Positions 8,131 to 15,514 of a stretch of DNA of 45,822 nucleotides are shown in pieces. Source of the DNA: an uncultured Pelagibacteraceae bacterium. GTDB lineage: Bacteria > Pseudomonadota > Alphaproteobacteria > Pelagibacterales > Pelagibacteraceae. Each line of letters opens with the position of its first letter. The first letter of the stretch is position 1. Made by a program: the position numbers and the translations under genes. Below the pieces are notes generated by a model. It made no database searches, was not told the DNA's origin, and was given only the letters and a program-made list of their open reading frames with translations. The DNA lies in assembly GCA_902524595.1 (NCBI GenBank), contig CABZDS010000008.1, forward strand, positions 1 to 45,822. The letters are read 5' to 3'.

Positions 8131-9056
8131 AAACTTTTTCTTCCTTTTAAATCAGATTTATAAGTACCAACTCCATATGTACAAAATTGATTACATTTCA
8201 AATTTAATAATTTTTTATGATTGTATCTTTTAGGAATTTCAAATTTCATATCTGGCAAAATTCCTCTAGCAGTTTGAGCTAATGAACACTGTATTTGAAA
8301 AGGATCAAAAGGAGTGTCAGATGTAGGTGTAAGATAGACAGAGTCTTTTAAATCTGGACATCCGTAATCTTTTTTATGATTATAAAGTGCTCTTGGAAAT
8401 TTATGTGACCCATCATTACTTAAAATTCCAGATTTCATATGTCCGCCTCTTTCCTGTCCTTTTTGACAAGGATAAGCAAAACCTAAGGCGTGAAGAATTT
8501 CATGATTTATAGTTCTAGTTATACTGGCTCCAGAAACACTCTTTAAAAACACATAAGCGTGATGAAATCCTCCTTGACCGCTATCATTATGCTTTATATC
8601 GGCTAATGATAAATATATTTTTTTAGGATTATTAAATCCTTTTAAATTCAAGTAATAATCTGGGAAGTTCATATTCCATCCACCAGTGTAAAATTTTTTA
8701 TGCATATAATTTGTTCTTACAAATGAAATATCTAATTTTCCATCTTTTCTATAATCAAGTTTTAATTTTTGTTTATTCTTTGTTGTTTTAAAAAATTTCT
8801 CATTGGCTTTCATAATAATTTTTTCTGCTTTACCATTGATGTCATATTCTCTATCTTTTTCATCTGGTCCTAAAAAATAGATCAAATGAATTTGATAATC
8901 ATCGGTAACGTCTGGCTGGTCTTCAAAATATCTACCTGATTTTTTATCAGTATCTCTTATTGATAAATCTCTGCTCCTTGGATCTTTATGGCCATCAGCC
9001 AAAGCAAACGTAGATAAAATTGATACGGCAATTAAAAAATTTATTAATCTTCTCAT
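8109..9056 (-). CDS. Exported zincin-like metalloprotease homologue
   Basis: 315 residues. A signal peptide (1-20, cut after FALA) is followed by an acidic/charged region and then the zinc motif HEILHALGF at residues 185-193 (His185, Glu186, His189). The HExxHxxG form recalls metzincins, but the position of the usual third ligand is a tyrosine (Tyr195); His206 in GGHMKSG may be the third ligand and HM may act like a Met-turn. The C-terminus is Cys- and Lys-rich (RKKKKC). It probably cuts or binds proteins in the periplasm or at the cell surface. It lies five bases downstream of an exported alpha/beta hydrolase gene and 47 bases before mtnA; no functional link to MTA salvage is obvious. Confidence 0.72.
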   Translation of the reverse strand: MRRLINFLIAVSILSTFALADGHKDPRSRDLSIRDTDKKSGRYFEDQPDVTDDYQIHLIYFLGPDEKDREYDINGKAEKIIMKANEKFFKTTKNKQKLKLDYRKDGKLDISFVRTNYMHKKFYTGGWNMNFPDYYLNLKGFNNPKKIYLSLADIKHNDSGQGGFHHAYVFLKSVSGASITRTINHEILHALGFAYPCQKGQERGGHMKSGILSNDGSHKFPRALYNHKKDYGCPDLKDSVYLTPTSDTPFDPFQIQCSLAQTARGILPDMKFEIPKRYNHKKLLNLKCNQFCTYGVGTYKSDLKGRKSLRKKKKC

Positions 9057-9061
9057 TTTAA

Positions 9062-10501
9062 TTATTTTAAAGCGTTAACAAAAAATGGGACTGCTATTTC
9101 AACAGTTTCCTTTCCATGATCTCCACCAATTGTAGTTCCTCTTTCTCCACATTTTTTGTACATTTTAACATACAGCTGTCTATATAATTTATTCGCAGCC
9201 CCTGGTTTTGTAGATGCCTTCTCAAATTTTTCCCTCCATTTTTTTAAATCCATATTAAAGGCTTCTTTAAAAATATCGGTTTGTTTTTCATGAATAAACC
9301 CATCATCATTCATTACCCACCCTTCAGGAGCATAAATTTCACATTTATTAAAATGTACACAATCAGAGCAGTTGTTAGCAGGTGCATCAGTATAAAAGTC
9401 ATGGTGCCAACCTTCTTTTACAATTACCTCAACATCGCCTCCAGCTTTTTTCATTTTTTCCGCATAAGCAACACAAAACTTTGCAAGTGTATAATCATCA
9501 GCACCTCCAAGTAAAAATAATATTTTTGCAGGAGTTGGGGTTGGTTTATCAAATGCTACGTTAAAACAATCTGAAGCCATTGGAAGTGAAGCTTTGTAAT
9601 AATTTTCTTCTCCAAGAATTACATCTGAGAATTTTTTCTCTACTGCCATATTTGAAGCACTTCCACCTCTTGATAAACCTGTGATACCTAATTTTTTTGC
9701 ATTAACTCTTGGGTGTTGATCCAGTATTTTATAAGCTACTAAAGCATCTAGCTCTCCAGCATTTACAGAAACTTTACCTTGATTAGAACCTGTACTTTTT
9801 GCTCCTCTACTTGTAAAATTATCTATTTCAAAAATACCAATATTATTTTTTAAAAGTTGATTTTTAAAATCTTTACGCCAAGACTGAGTTGGAGATATAA
9901 ACTCACTAGGCCCTCCGCTACTATGGACAGTTACAACAACCGGTAAATTTTTACCTTCCTTTGGTAAAATTAATTTTCCAGATACTTCAACAGGAGAATT
10001 TACGTAAGATCCATTGATTATTGTTAAAGGAATACCAGGATTGTAGCTAGTAAATTTTATTATTTCCTCTGTTGCTTCACTTAAATACTTTAAAGGGGTA
10101 AAATGTTGTGGACGATCAACTTTAAAAAACCTACCTTTACATCTCCAAGGTTTATCAAATGGCATTCTAGCTTTTAAGGTAGCTTCATTTCCGTTAATAA
10201 ATTCACCTTTAATTTTTAATCTTTCTGAACCCCACTTCCATTTCCAACTTTGTGTTATAAAAACTTTATTATCTTTAATTGTACCCTCAAATTTTATATT
10301 TTCTTTATCCCAGTGCTTTATATCAAAAGGTCCTAATTGAAATTTATTATTTTCAACATTAACAACATAAGCAGCCTCAGCCCATTCATATTTACCTTGT
10401 TTGCAAAGAAGATCTATTTTCCATGAATTAGGATATTCCTCAGCAATAAGATTATTATTCCAAAGTAATGATAAAATAATTAGAATTATATTTTTTTTCA
10501 T
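9062..10501 (-). CDS. Exported alpha/beta hydrolase (dienelactone-hydrolase-like)
   Basis: 479 residues: signal peptide (1-20, ending LIA), an extra N-terminal beta-rich domain (about 25-130, with KWKWGSERLKIKG), then an alpha/beta hydrolase from about 165. The nucleophile elbow is GLSRGG with Ser277; the acid is probably Asp335 or Asp336 (LLGGADDYTLA) and the base His366/His367 (GWHHDFY). VVVTVHSSGG is the oxyanion region. The C-terminal part has paired cysteines (NCSDCVHFNKC) that could form disulphides in the periplasm. Substrate cannot be predicted. Its ATG overlaps the end of mtnP by four bases, so it is translationally coupled to MTA phosphorylase, an odd partnership. Confidence 0.8.
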   Translation of the reverse strand: MKKNIILIILSLLWNNNLIAEEYPNSWKIDLLCKQGKYEWAEAAYVVNVENNKFQLGPFDIKHWDKENIKFEGTIKDNKVFITQSWKWKWGSERLKIKGEFINGNEATLKARMPFDKPWRCKGRFFKVDRPQHFTPLKYLSEATEEIIKFTSYNPGIPLTIINGSYVNSPVEVSGKLILPKEGKNLPVVVTVHSSGGPSEFISPTQSWRKDFKNQLLKNNIGIFEIDNFTSRGAKSTGSNQGKVSVNAGELDALVAYKILDQHPRVNAKKLGITGLSRGGSASNMAVEKKFSDVILGEENYYKASLPMASDCFNVAFDKPTPTPAKILFLLGGADDYTLAKFCVAYAEKMKKAGGDVEVIVKEGWHHDFYTDAPANNCSDCVHFNKCEIYAPEGWVMNDDGFIHEKQTDIFKEAFNMDLKKWREKFEKASTKPGAANKLYRQLYVKMYKKCGERGTTIGGDHGKETVEIAVPFFVNALK

Positions 10502-11370
10502 TTATTAAGTACTCTTCCTGCAATTGTTTTTAATTTATCTTTAGTTTTTTGTGTCCTTTTTTCTGGCGCGGTAATTATTGCTACATCTAAGCAATTATTA
10601 GTTGGGTCATTAGGATCTATATGATTTTCAAAGTTCTCTATCAAGTTTTTAATCATATTTTTTGCTTTCGCGGCATTATCTAAGAGTACTTTTATAACTT
10701 GTTGGACATCAACATTTTCATGATCTGGATGCCAGCAATCATAATCTGTTATCATCGATACTGAAGCATATCTGATTTCAGCTTCTCTTGCTAGTTTAGC
10801 TTCTGGCATATTTGTCATTCCAATAACATCTGCTTTCCATGATCTATATAGATTTGACTCTGCTAATGTAGAGAATTGTGGACCTTCCATCACAACATAA
10901 ATTCCACCCCTTTGAAATGGGATATTTTCCTTTTTTATTGCTTCCTCACACGCATTCATTAGGCCATTGGAGGTTGGGTGGGCCATTGAAACATGTGCTA
11001 CAATCTCATCATCAAAAAAAGTTTTATTTCTTGCAAAAGTTCTATCAATGAACTGGTCGACTATTACAAATTTTCCTGGAGGCAATTCTTCCTTTAAAGA
11101 TCCAACGGCTGAAACAGAAATTATGTCTGTGATACCTAGTTGTTTAAGTGCATCAATATTTGCTCTAAAATTTATTTTTGATGGAGAAATAAAATGACCT
11201 TTTCCATGTCTTGGTAGAAAATAAATTTCTTTATTGTTATATTTAGCCTTTAATATTAAATCAGAGGGTTTTCCCCATGGAGTATTTAAATCTAAAGTTT
11301 CTCTTTCTTTAAACTCTTCAACATCATATAGGCCACTTCCACCAATAATTGCTAATTTATTATTTGCCAT
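10498..11370 (-). CDS. mtnP: S-methyl-5'-thioadenosine phosphorylase
   Basis: 290 residues with all main family segments: AIIGGSGLYDVEEF at the N-terminus (phosphate loop), RHGKGHFISPSKINFRAN, SAVGSLKEELPPGKFV, the base/sugar site GGIYVVMEGPQFSTLAES, GMTNMPEAKLAREAEI and ITDYDCWH with the purine-contacting Asp. The enzyme splits MTA with phosphate into adenine and methylthioribose-1-phosphate in the cytosol. In this window adenine can go to Apt, encoded divergently 28 bases away, and the sugar phosphate to MtnA. It heads the minus-strand run that contains the MTA-producing SpeD-SpeE. Confidence 0.95.
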   Translation of the reverse strand: MANNKLAIIGGSGLYDVEEFKERETLDLNTPWGKPSDLILKAKYNNKEIYFLPRHGKGHFISPSKINFRANIDALKQLGITDIISVSAVGSLKEELPPGKFVIVDQFIDRTFARNKTFFDDEIVAHVSMAHPTSNGLMNACEEAIKKENIPFQRGGIYVVMEGPQFSTLAESNLYRSWKADVIGMTNMPEAKLAREAEIRYASVSMITDYDCWHPDHENVDVQQVIKVLLDNAAKAKNMIKNLIENFENHIDPNDPTNNCLDVAIITAPEKRTQKTKDKLKTIAGRVLNK

Positions 11371-11398
11371 ATATTTATTTTGATTATATTTAAGATTA

Positions 11399-11926
11399 AT
11401 GGATTTAAAAGAACATATTAGATCAATTCAAGACTATCCTAAAAAGGGAATTCTATTTAGAGATATAACAACACTTATTAAAAATGAAAGGGCATTTAAA
11501 GAATGTATTAATCAAATTGTTGATAGATCAAAAAAATTTCAGTTTAATAAAATTGCAGCTGTAGAGTCTAGAGGATTTGTTTTTGCATCAGCCATCTCTT
11601 ATATACTTGATAAACCATTCATAATGTTGAGGAAAAAAAATAAATTGCCTGCAGATGTTCATTCAGTAGACTTTGAGCTTGAGTATGGAACGGCAACAAT
11701 AGAAGTCCACAAAGATTCATTCGATGAAGGCGATAAAGTTTTAATAATTGATGATTTAATTGCTACTGGCGGCACTGCAGAAGCAGCTGCTAAATTAATA
11801 GAGATATCAAAAAGTAAAGTGGCTGGATTTATATTTGTAATAAATCTTTTTGATTTAGATGGTACAGATAATCTAGTTAAAAAGGGATATTCTGTTGAAA
11901 ATCTTTTAGATTTTCCAGGACATTAA
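11399..11926 (+). CDS. apt: Adenine phosphoribosyltransferase
   Basis: 175 residues, the standard Apt length. The PRPP-binding loop VLIIDDLIATGGTAEAA is at residues ~115-131, and FRDITTLIKN and AAVESRGFVFASAISY match the family. Apt converts adenine and PRPP to AMP. Divergent from mtnP with only 28 bases between the starts, so the two probably share a regulatory region; MtnP releases the adenine that Apt salvages. Its stop overlaps the convergent 283-residue exported protein gene by four bases. Confidence 0.95.
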   Translation: MDLKEHIRSIQDYPKKGILFRDITTLIKNERAFKECINQIVDRSKKFQFNKIAAVESRGFVFASAISYILDKPFIMLRKKNKLPADVHSVDFELEYGTATIEVHKDSFDEGDKVLIIDDLIATGGTAEAAAKLIEISKSKVAGFIFVINLFDLDGTDNLVKKGYSVENLLDFPGH

Positions 11927-12774
11927 TTTGCAGACATAATTGCCTGGAAAGGTCCACTTCCAATCCATAATTCGTCAGTACCTTCCTCTACAAGGTGCAT
12001 TCCCTCACCAACATTAAATGTCATGCTTAAAGAAGTTGTCGCTCCAGTAACTGTAATAGGATCTGCAAATTTCACAAGACCTTCTAGCTTTACAACTTCA
12101 CCTGTGTTATCTGCTCTATGTTCGTTACTATCAACTAAAAAACCAGTAATAGTAGCAGAGGTGCTATTAATATTTGGAACATGAGCCCTTGATGAAAAAT
12201 CTGAAGCTCCCGAATCTCCAAAATGTGCTAATGTTTCAACAAATTTTCCTGGTGTTATAGCGCTTGAACCACAAACAGAATTTCCAGTATGAGTGCTACC
12301 ATGCGCATGTGTTCCTGAGCCAGCATTTGTTCCACAAAAAACTCCTGTTCCACTAGATGTTCCTGTTTTAGCACCACTAAGCTCACCTGCCCATGTTATA
12401 CCGAAGGTATTGTCCATATAAGCATACCCATGAGTATATGTTCCATTTGGAGGTCGTGTATAAGTTCCATCAAGAACAATTTCAGCTCCTTGAGTTACTG
12501 CTGCAGTAGCTCCACTTGCGTTATTAAACACTTGAGAACAAGGAGTTAAAACAACTGTTGATGATGTTGTTGCTTCAGTTGGAATACTTGTACATAAATA
12601 TAATTTATAAATAACAATTTCGTACTCAGCTGGAGCCGTATCACATCCATTGTCAATATCACTTTCAGAATAGACTCCAGAAGATATAGTACACGCCTCA
12701 GCTTTATTAGAATTAAACATCTCAAAAACTAAAATTGTGGATAAAATTAAAAATAAATATTTAAAATTCTTCAT
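11923..12774 (-). CDS. Unrecognised exported Thr/Ser/Gly-rich protein next to an inverse autotransporter barrel
   Basis: 283 residues, not recognised. A hydrophobic N-terminus (about 1-27, ending KAEA) suggests export; the mature part starts at Cys28. It is rich in Thr, Ser, Gly and Ala, poor in Lys, and holds several cysteines (for example GVFCGTNAGSGTHAHG and NSVCGSS), a composition unlike most neighbours and suited to an extracellular beta-structured protein. Its ATG directly follows the stop of the beta-barrel gene, so the two are very likely co-expressed, and it may be a partner or detached passenger of that barrel; this is inference. It overlaps apt by four bases at its 3' end. Confidence 0.7.
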   Translation of the reverse strand: MKNFKYLFLILSTILVFEMFNSNKAEACTISSGVYSESDIDNGCDTAPAEYEIVIYKLYLCTSIPTEATTSSTVVLTPCSQVFNNASGATAAVTQGAEIVLDGTYTRPPNGTYTHGYAYMDNTFGITWAGELSGAKTGTSSGTGVFCGTNAGSGTHAHGSTHTGNSVCGSSAITPGKFVETLAHFGDSGASDFSSRAHVPNINSTSATITGFLVDSNEHRADNTGEVVKLEGLVKFADPITVTGATTSLSMTFNVGEGMHLVEEGTDELWIGSGPFQAIMSAN

Positions 12775-13623
12775 TTAAAATCCTCCTGCTTTAACAGTAA
12801 AATTCGCTCCCTTTTTCTTTATAATGTTGTCTCTTCTAACTTTTTCATACATTCTATCTTTCATAGAAATTTTTTCATAGGCATTGTCACTAAATAATGA
12901 TGTCTCTGGGTTTTTTTCGCTATTACTATATTTGATATTAATAAAACTCTGATCAGTATGATTATCATAATCTATATGGCCAATTTCAAAAGATAAACCT
13001 GAATTTGGAATTTTTAATTGTGTAGAAAATTCTAATCCTTGAAAATCATTTCCACTTGGTACTTCAAAATCAAAAGCTTTTAAATATAATTTCATAGATG
13101 GAACGTATGGTAGATGTGCTCCTACCTCTGCATCATAACCATCTATAGCTTCTTCATTTTTACTATCTTTTCCTTTTTTATTAGAGCTTTGAGCAAAATA
13201 CTGGTTGTAATTTAAATCTAGAATGGAAGATTTAATTTCACCACCTATACTAAATCTTTGGTGCTCATAATCAAATTCATAATCATAAAAAGCGTTTAAA
13301 CCAAATAATATACTATTATCATCAGATAAATATCTTTGTCCAATTCCTAAATTAAATGTTTCTCTGTCACTGTCGTGTAAAAATAAAGATCCTTGGAAAA
13401 AGGATAAGTCTAAACTATCCTCGGAAAAAATTTTAAATGTTTGTATTCCTATTTCTGGTTTAATAGTCTCAATTTTTTTTATTGAAAAATCTGTATTTTC
13501 AAAATTCTCCTCCAAAAAGCTTTCCAAAGAGGAATAAAATCTATCTACTACTTCATCTACTTTTGAAAAAGAAGTTGAGATAAAAAGCAAATGAAATATC
13601 AGAATTTTTACTAAAAGTTTCAT
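12775..13623 (-). CDS. Inverse autotransporter beta-domain protein (invasin/intimin-type barrel) without a passenger
   Basis: 282 residues with a signal peptide (1-20, ending SFS). From about residue 70 to 235 it follows the invasin/intimin outer-membrane barrel: RETFNLGIGQRYL, FGLNAFYDYEFDYEHQRFSI and GYDAEVGAHLPYVPSMKLY match the alternating-strand signatures of that domain. The segment MYEKVRRDNIIKKK near 257-270 resembles the conserved linker that follows the barrel in these proteins. In typical members large extracellular Ig-like domains come next; here the chain ends after about 12 more residues. It could anchor or export the adjacent 283-residue protein, or be a stand-alone porin-like relic. 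Confidence 0.78.
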   Translation of the reverse strand: MKLLVKILIFHLLFISTSFSKVDEVVDRFYSSLESFLEENFENTDFSIKKIETIKPEIGIQTFKIFSEDSLDLSFFQGSLFLHDSDRETFNLGIGQRYLSDDNSILFGLNAFYDYEFDYEHQRFSIGGEIKSSILDLNYNQYFAQSSNKKGKDSKNEEAIDGYDAEVGAHLPYVPSMKLYLKAFDFEVPSGNDFQGLEFSTQLKIPNSGLSFEIGHIDYDNHTDQSFINIKYSNSEKNPETSLFSDNAYEKISMKDRMYEKVRRDNIIKKKGANFTVKAGGF

Positions 13624-13667
13624 TTTTTATTTATAGAGATTTAAATGACGATTAAAAGGCCAAAAAT

Positions 13668-13744
13668 TGGTAGCGGGAAGTGGGATCGAACCACTGACCT
13701 CGGGCTTATGAGTCCCGCGCTCTAACCAACTGAGCTACCCCGCC
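13668..13744 (-). tRNA. tRNA with CAU anticodon (probably elongator tRNA-Met)
   Basis: A 77-nt cloverleaf including an encoded CCA. Acceptor GGCGGGG pairs with TCCCGCT (G-U at both ends), D-arm GCTC/GAGC, T-arm AGTGG/CCACT with TTCGATC loop. Anticodon loop CTCATAA gives CAU. The anticodon stem CGGGA/GCCCG has an A-G mismatch at the pair next to the loop. The acceptor resembles elongator tRNA-Met; tRNA-Ile2 with a lysidine-modified CAU is the alternative. A possible promoter lies upstream (TTGCAT, 16 bases, TATAAA). Confidence 0.93.
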
Positions 13745-13806
13745 GTATATAATTGTTGGTTTATACTACTTTTATTTTTTGATGCAAACAAGATTTATGT
13801 AATTTC

Positions 13807-13833
13807 TGATCTGAGTGTGATCAGATTGTGATC
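13807..13833. repeat. TGATC iterons, left end of the tRNA-bounded interval
   Basis: Three TGATC words begin at 13807, 13818 and 13829, exactly 11 bp apart, one helical turn. The first 20 bases match 15342-15361 at 17 of 20 positions. Phased repeats near a tRNA border could be recombinase arm sites or a regulator's binding sites. Confidence 0.5.
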
Positions 13834-13861
13834 GTTTTTTTAAAGGTAAAAATTAAGTTTT

Positions 13862-13873
13862 GTCCCGCGTCTA
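13862..13873. repeat. Short fragment of the tRNA anticodon-arm sequence
   Basis: GTCCCGCG followed by TCTA matches the tRNA stretch from 13712 (GTCCCGCGCTCTA) except for one missing C. It is 118 bp from the tRNA gene and immediately beside the stop of the 140-residue protein gene. It could be a remnant attachment core or a chance match; it is short. Confidence 0.3.
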
Positions 13874-13875
13874 GA

Positions 13876-14298
13876 TTAAAATTTATTTTTTGACTCAGTT
13901 TTAACACATAAATAATTAAGTTTAATCATTCCTTTAAAAAGCTCCGAATTAAAATAAGCACTTTCTTCTAATTGACCTGTTTGTCTGTTAATTTCAGTTT
14001 CAAAAGAATGTGTGCCATTTTTTATATGATAACCGAAAATAATTTTATCTGTATCTATTTTCACATATTGATTTTTTGACTCTGTTTTAAAATTTTTGAA
14101 CGGACCACTGGGAGAATCTATTATTATTTTATTTTTAAAATCTATTTTATAGAATTGAACTTCTCCTTTTTTAGAACTTAAATCCTCTTGAGGTACAGCA
14201 AAACCTGAATTAAAAGTACATTTTAAGTTCAAAATCTGTGAATAAGATTGAGTATTAAATAATAAACTTAAAACCACGATCCCTAAAAGTTTTTTCAC
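13876..14298 (-). CDS. Unrecognised exported protein, 140 residues, GTG start
   Basis: The start is GTG 14296-14298, overlapping the TGA of the upstream gene (GTGA). A signal peptide of about 20 residues (KKLLGIVVLSLLFNTQSYS) is followed by a small beta-rich protein with two cysteines (Cys27 near the mature start, Cys132 near the end) that may form a disulphide. Not recognised as a known family. Its signal peptide is nearly identical to that of the upstream gene although the mature parts are unrelated by eye. Last gene of the three-gene operon in the tRNA-bounded interval. Confidence 0.7.
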   Translation of the reverse strand: MKKLLGIVVLSLLFNTQSYSQILNLKCTFNSGFAVPQEDLSSKKGEVQFYKIDFKNKIIIDSPSGPFKNFKTESKNQYVKIDTDKIIFGYHIKNGTHSFETEINRQTGQLEESAYFNSELFKGMIKLNYLCVKTESKNKF

Positions 14299-14747
14299 AT
14301 TAAACCTCTTTTTTTTAAATCTTCGTGTAAGTCTTCACAAAATTTTAAATCATCGCCTACTATACCAGTTAGATAATGACCATTTTTTAAGAACATCTCT
14401 TTAGCATCTTGCCTGTAATACTCATCTAATTGCATCATTCTTTTTGAGTTAACTTCTAATGCTACGTCGAAAGAAACATTGTTATGCTTAGAATAGTATT
14501 TGCTAGCTAGATGCATCAAGCTAGAACTCATTAAATTATAATGTAGTCCAACATCTGTGTTTTCTTTAAACATCATTATAGAATTGTATGTTAAAATACC
14601 TGTACATCTATTCAAAATATAAATTAATGAAGTAACGCCCATGTTAGGCTCTTCTGCATACTTTGAAATTTTCTGATTAAAATTTAATGAATATGCGTTA
14701 CCATTAAAAAATAAACTCAAAACCACTATGCCTAAAAGTCTTTTCAT
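14295..14747 (-). CDS. Unrecognised exported protein, 150 residues
   Basis: A signal peptide (MKRLLGIVVLSLFFNGNAYS) precedes a largely alpha-helical mature protein with two cysteines (NRCTGIL and KFCEDLHEDL), which could pair. No family recognised. Start ATG overlaps the preceding stop (ATGA), and its own stop overlaps the next start, so all three genes of this little operon are translationally coupled. It probably resides in the periplasm. Confidence 0.7.
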   Translation of the reverse strand: MKRLLGIVVLSLFFNGNAYSLNFNQKISKYAEEPNMGVTSLIYILNRCTGILTYNSIMMFKENTDVGLHYNLMSSSLMHLASKYYSKHNNVSFDVALEVNSKRMMQLDEYYRQDAKEMFLKNGHYLTGIVGDDLKFCEDLHEDLKKRGLM

Positions 14748-15259
14748 CTAAATCTTTTTACTAAAAACACAATTAACCCAAAAATAAATAACCCTACTAA
14801 AGATGAGTGTAATGCATCTATTGATATAATTCCAACAAAGGTTTTGCCAAAAAATGGTTCAAAAGGCTTTACGTCAAAATGCATAAAACTGTCTAAGATA
14901 ATATGGCTGTAAGCGCCAACAAACGCTCCAGTAAATGCTGACAAATTTGTTATTTTTGTATCAACACTAAACCATTTAAATTTTTCTAGACTTTTCTCAC
15001 TCTCAAAACTTTTATTCAAATACTTAAGAAATATTTCACAAATTGGTTTTCCAATAATTATGCATAAGATTGCAGATAATGTAGCTCCTGTAAACGTATG
15101 AAAAAATTTATGTAAAGCAGCTCCTTCGGTTATAATGTAATAGATTACCTCGATATCAATTATAACATTTGTTAATGCAAATATTGTCCAACTAAAATTT
15201 TTATTAAATATAGATTTAACTGCAAAACCAGCAATTATATGAAAGGGAGTTAAAGGCAT
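14744..15259 (-). CDS. Integral membrane protein resembling YdjM/DUF457-type metal-dependent hydrolases
   Basis: 171 residues with four or five membrane spans. Pattern MPLTPFHIIAGF at the N-terminus, HKFFHTFTGA (residues ~70-79) and SHIILDSFMHFD (~118-129) carry the His/Asp set seen in the YdjM/DUF457/DUF4184 inner-membrane putative hydrolases. The assignment is by motif pattern and is moderate. First gene of the operon inside the tRNA-bounded interval, followed by two small exported proteins. TGATC-type repeats and the tRNA remnant lie just upstream. Confidence 0.6.
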   Translation of the reverse strand: MPLTPFHIIAGFAVKSIFNKNFSWTIFALTNVIIDIEVIYYIITEGAALHKFFHTFTGATLSAILCIIIGKPICEIFLKYLNKSFESEKSLEKFKWFSVDTKITNLSAFTGAFVGAYSHIILDSFMHFDVKPFEPFFGKTFVGIISIDALHSSLVGLFIFGLIVFLVKRFR

Positions 15260-15341
15260 ACCAAAATAATAAATGCTAAGTCACGATCACTTAAATTTTT
15301 GTGATCCAATTAATTTTCATTACAAATTGACTCTACCACTG

Positions 15342-15361
15342 TGATCTATGTGTGATCAAAT
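15342..15361. repeat. TGATC iterons, right end of the tRNA-bounded interval
   Basis: TGATC words begin at 15342 and 15353, 11 bp apart, with further copies at 15302 and, inverted, at about 15285. The 20-base block matches 13807-13826 at 17 of 20 positions. It lies about 20 bp from the tRNA remnant and inside the interval, mirroring the left end. Confidence 0.5.
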
Positions 15362-15381
15362 GATTTGAGATGTTAATTTAG

Positions 15382-15458
15382 GTACATGGGACAAGGGAAA
15401 AGAACCACTGACCTCGGGCTTATGAGTCCCGCGCTCTAACCAACTGAGCTACCACGCC
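15382..15458 (-). pseudogene. Decayed second copy of the CAU-anticodon tRNA
   Basis: From its 5' end (15458) through the D-arm, anticodon arm and start of the T-loop it equals the tRNA at 13668-13744 apart from one base in the acceptor (GGCGTGG for GGCGGGG), including the same A-G mismatch in the anticodon stem. The rest has decayed: the T-loop is TTCTTTT, the T-stem no longer pairs fully, and the 3' acceptor strand does not match the 5' strand. It cannot form a normal tRNA. Confidence 0.8.
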
Positions 15459-15514
15459 AAATTAAAACTTATTTTATATTACCAATCTATAAATTTACAA
15501 TATAATATTTTCTA

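Larger units (their letters stand above)
13745..15381. mobile_element. Putative tRNA-bounded mini-island (integration scar), no recombinase
   Basis: About 1.64 kb enclosed by an intact tRNA (13668-13744) and a decayed second copy of it in the same orientation (15382-15458). Inside are a three-gene envelope operon, TGATC repeats spaced 11 bp near both ends, and a short extra match to the tRNA anticodon arm at 13862-13873. This is the expected layout after site-specific integration at a tRNA gene with later loss of the integrase. A simple tandem tRNA duplication with genes inserted later would look similar. Confidence 0.45.

Noticed and set aside
15382..15458. A second functional tRNA
   Set aside because: T-arm and 3' acceptor strand no longer pair, so the cloverleaf cannot form.
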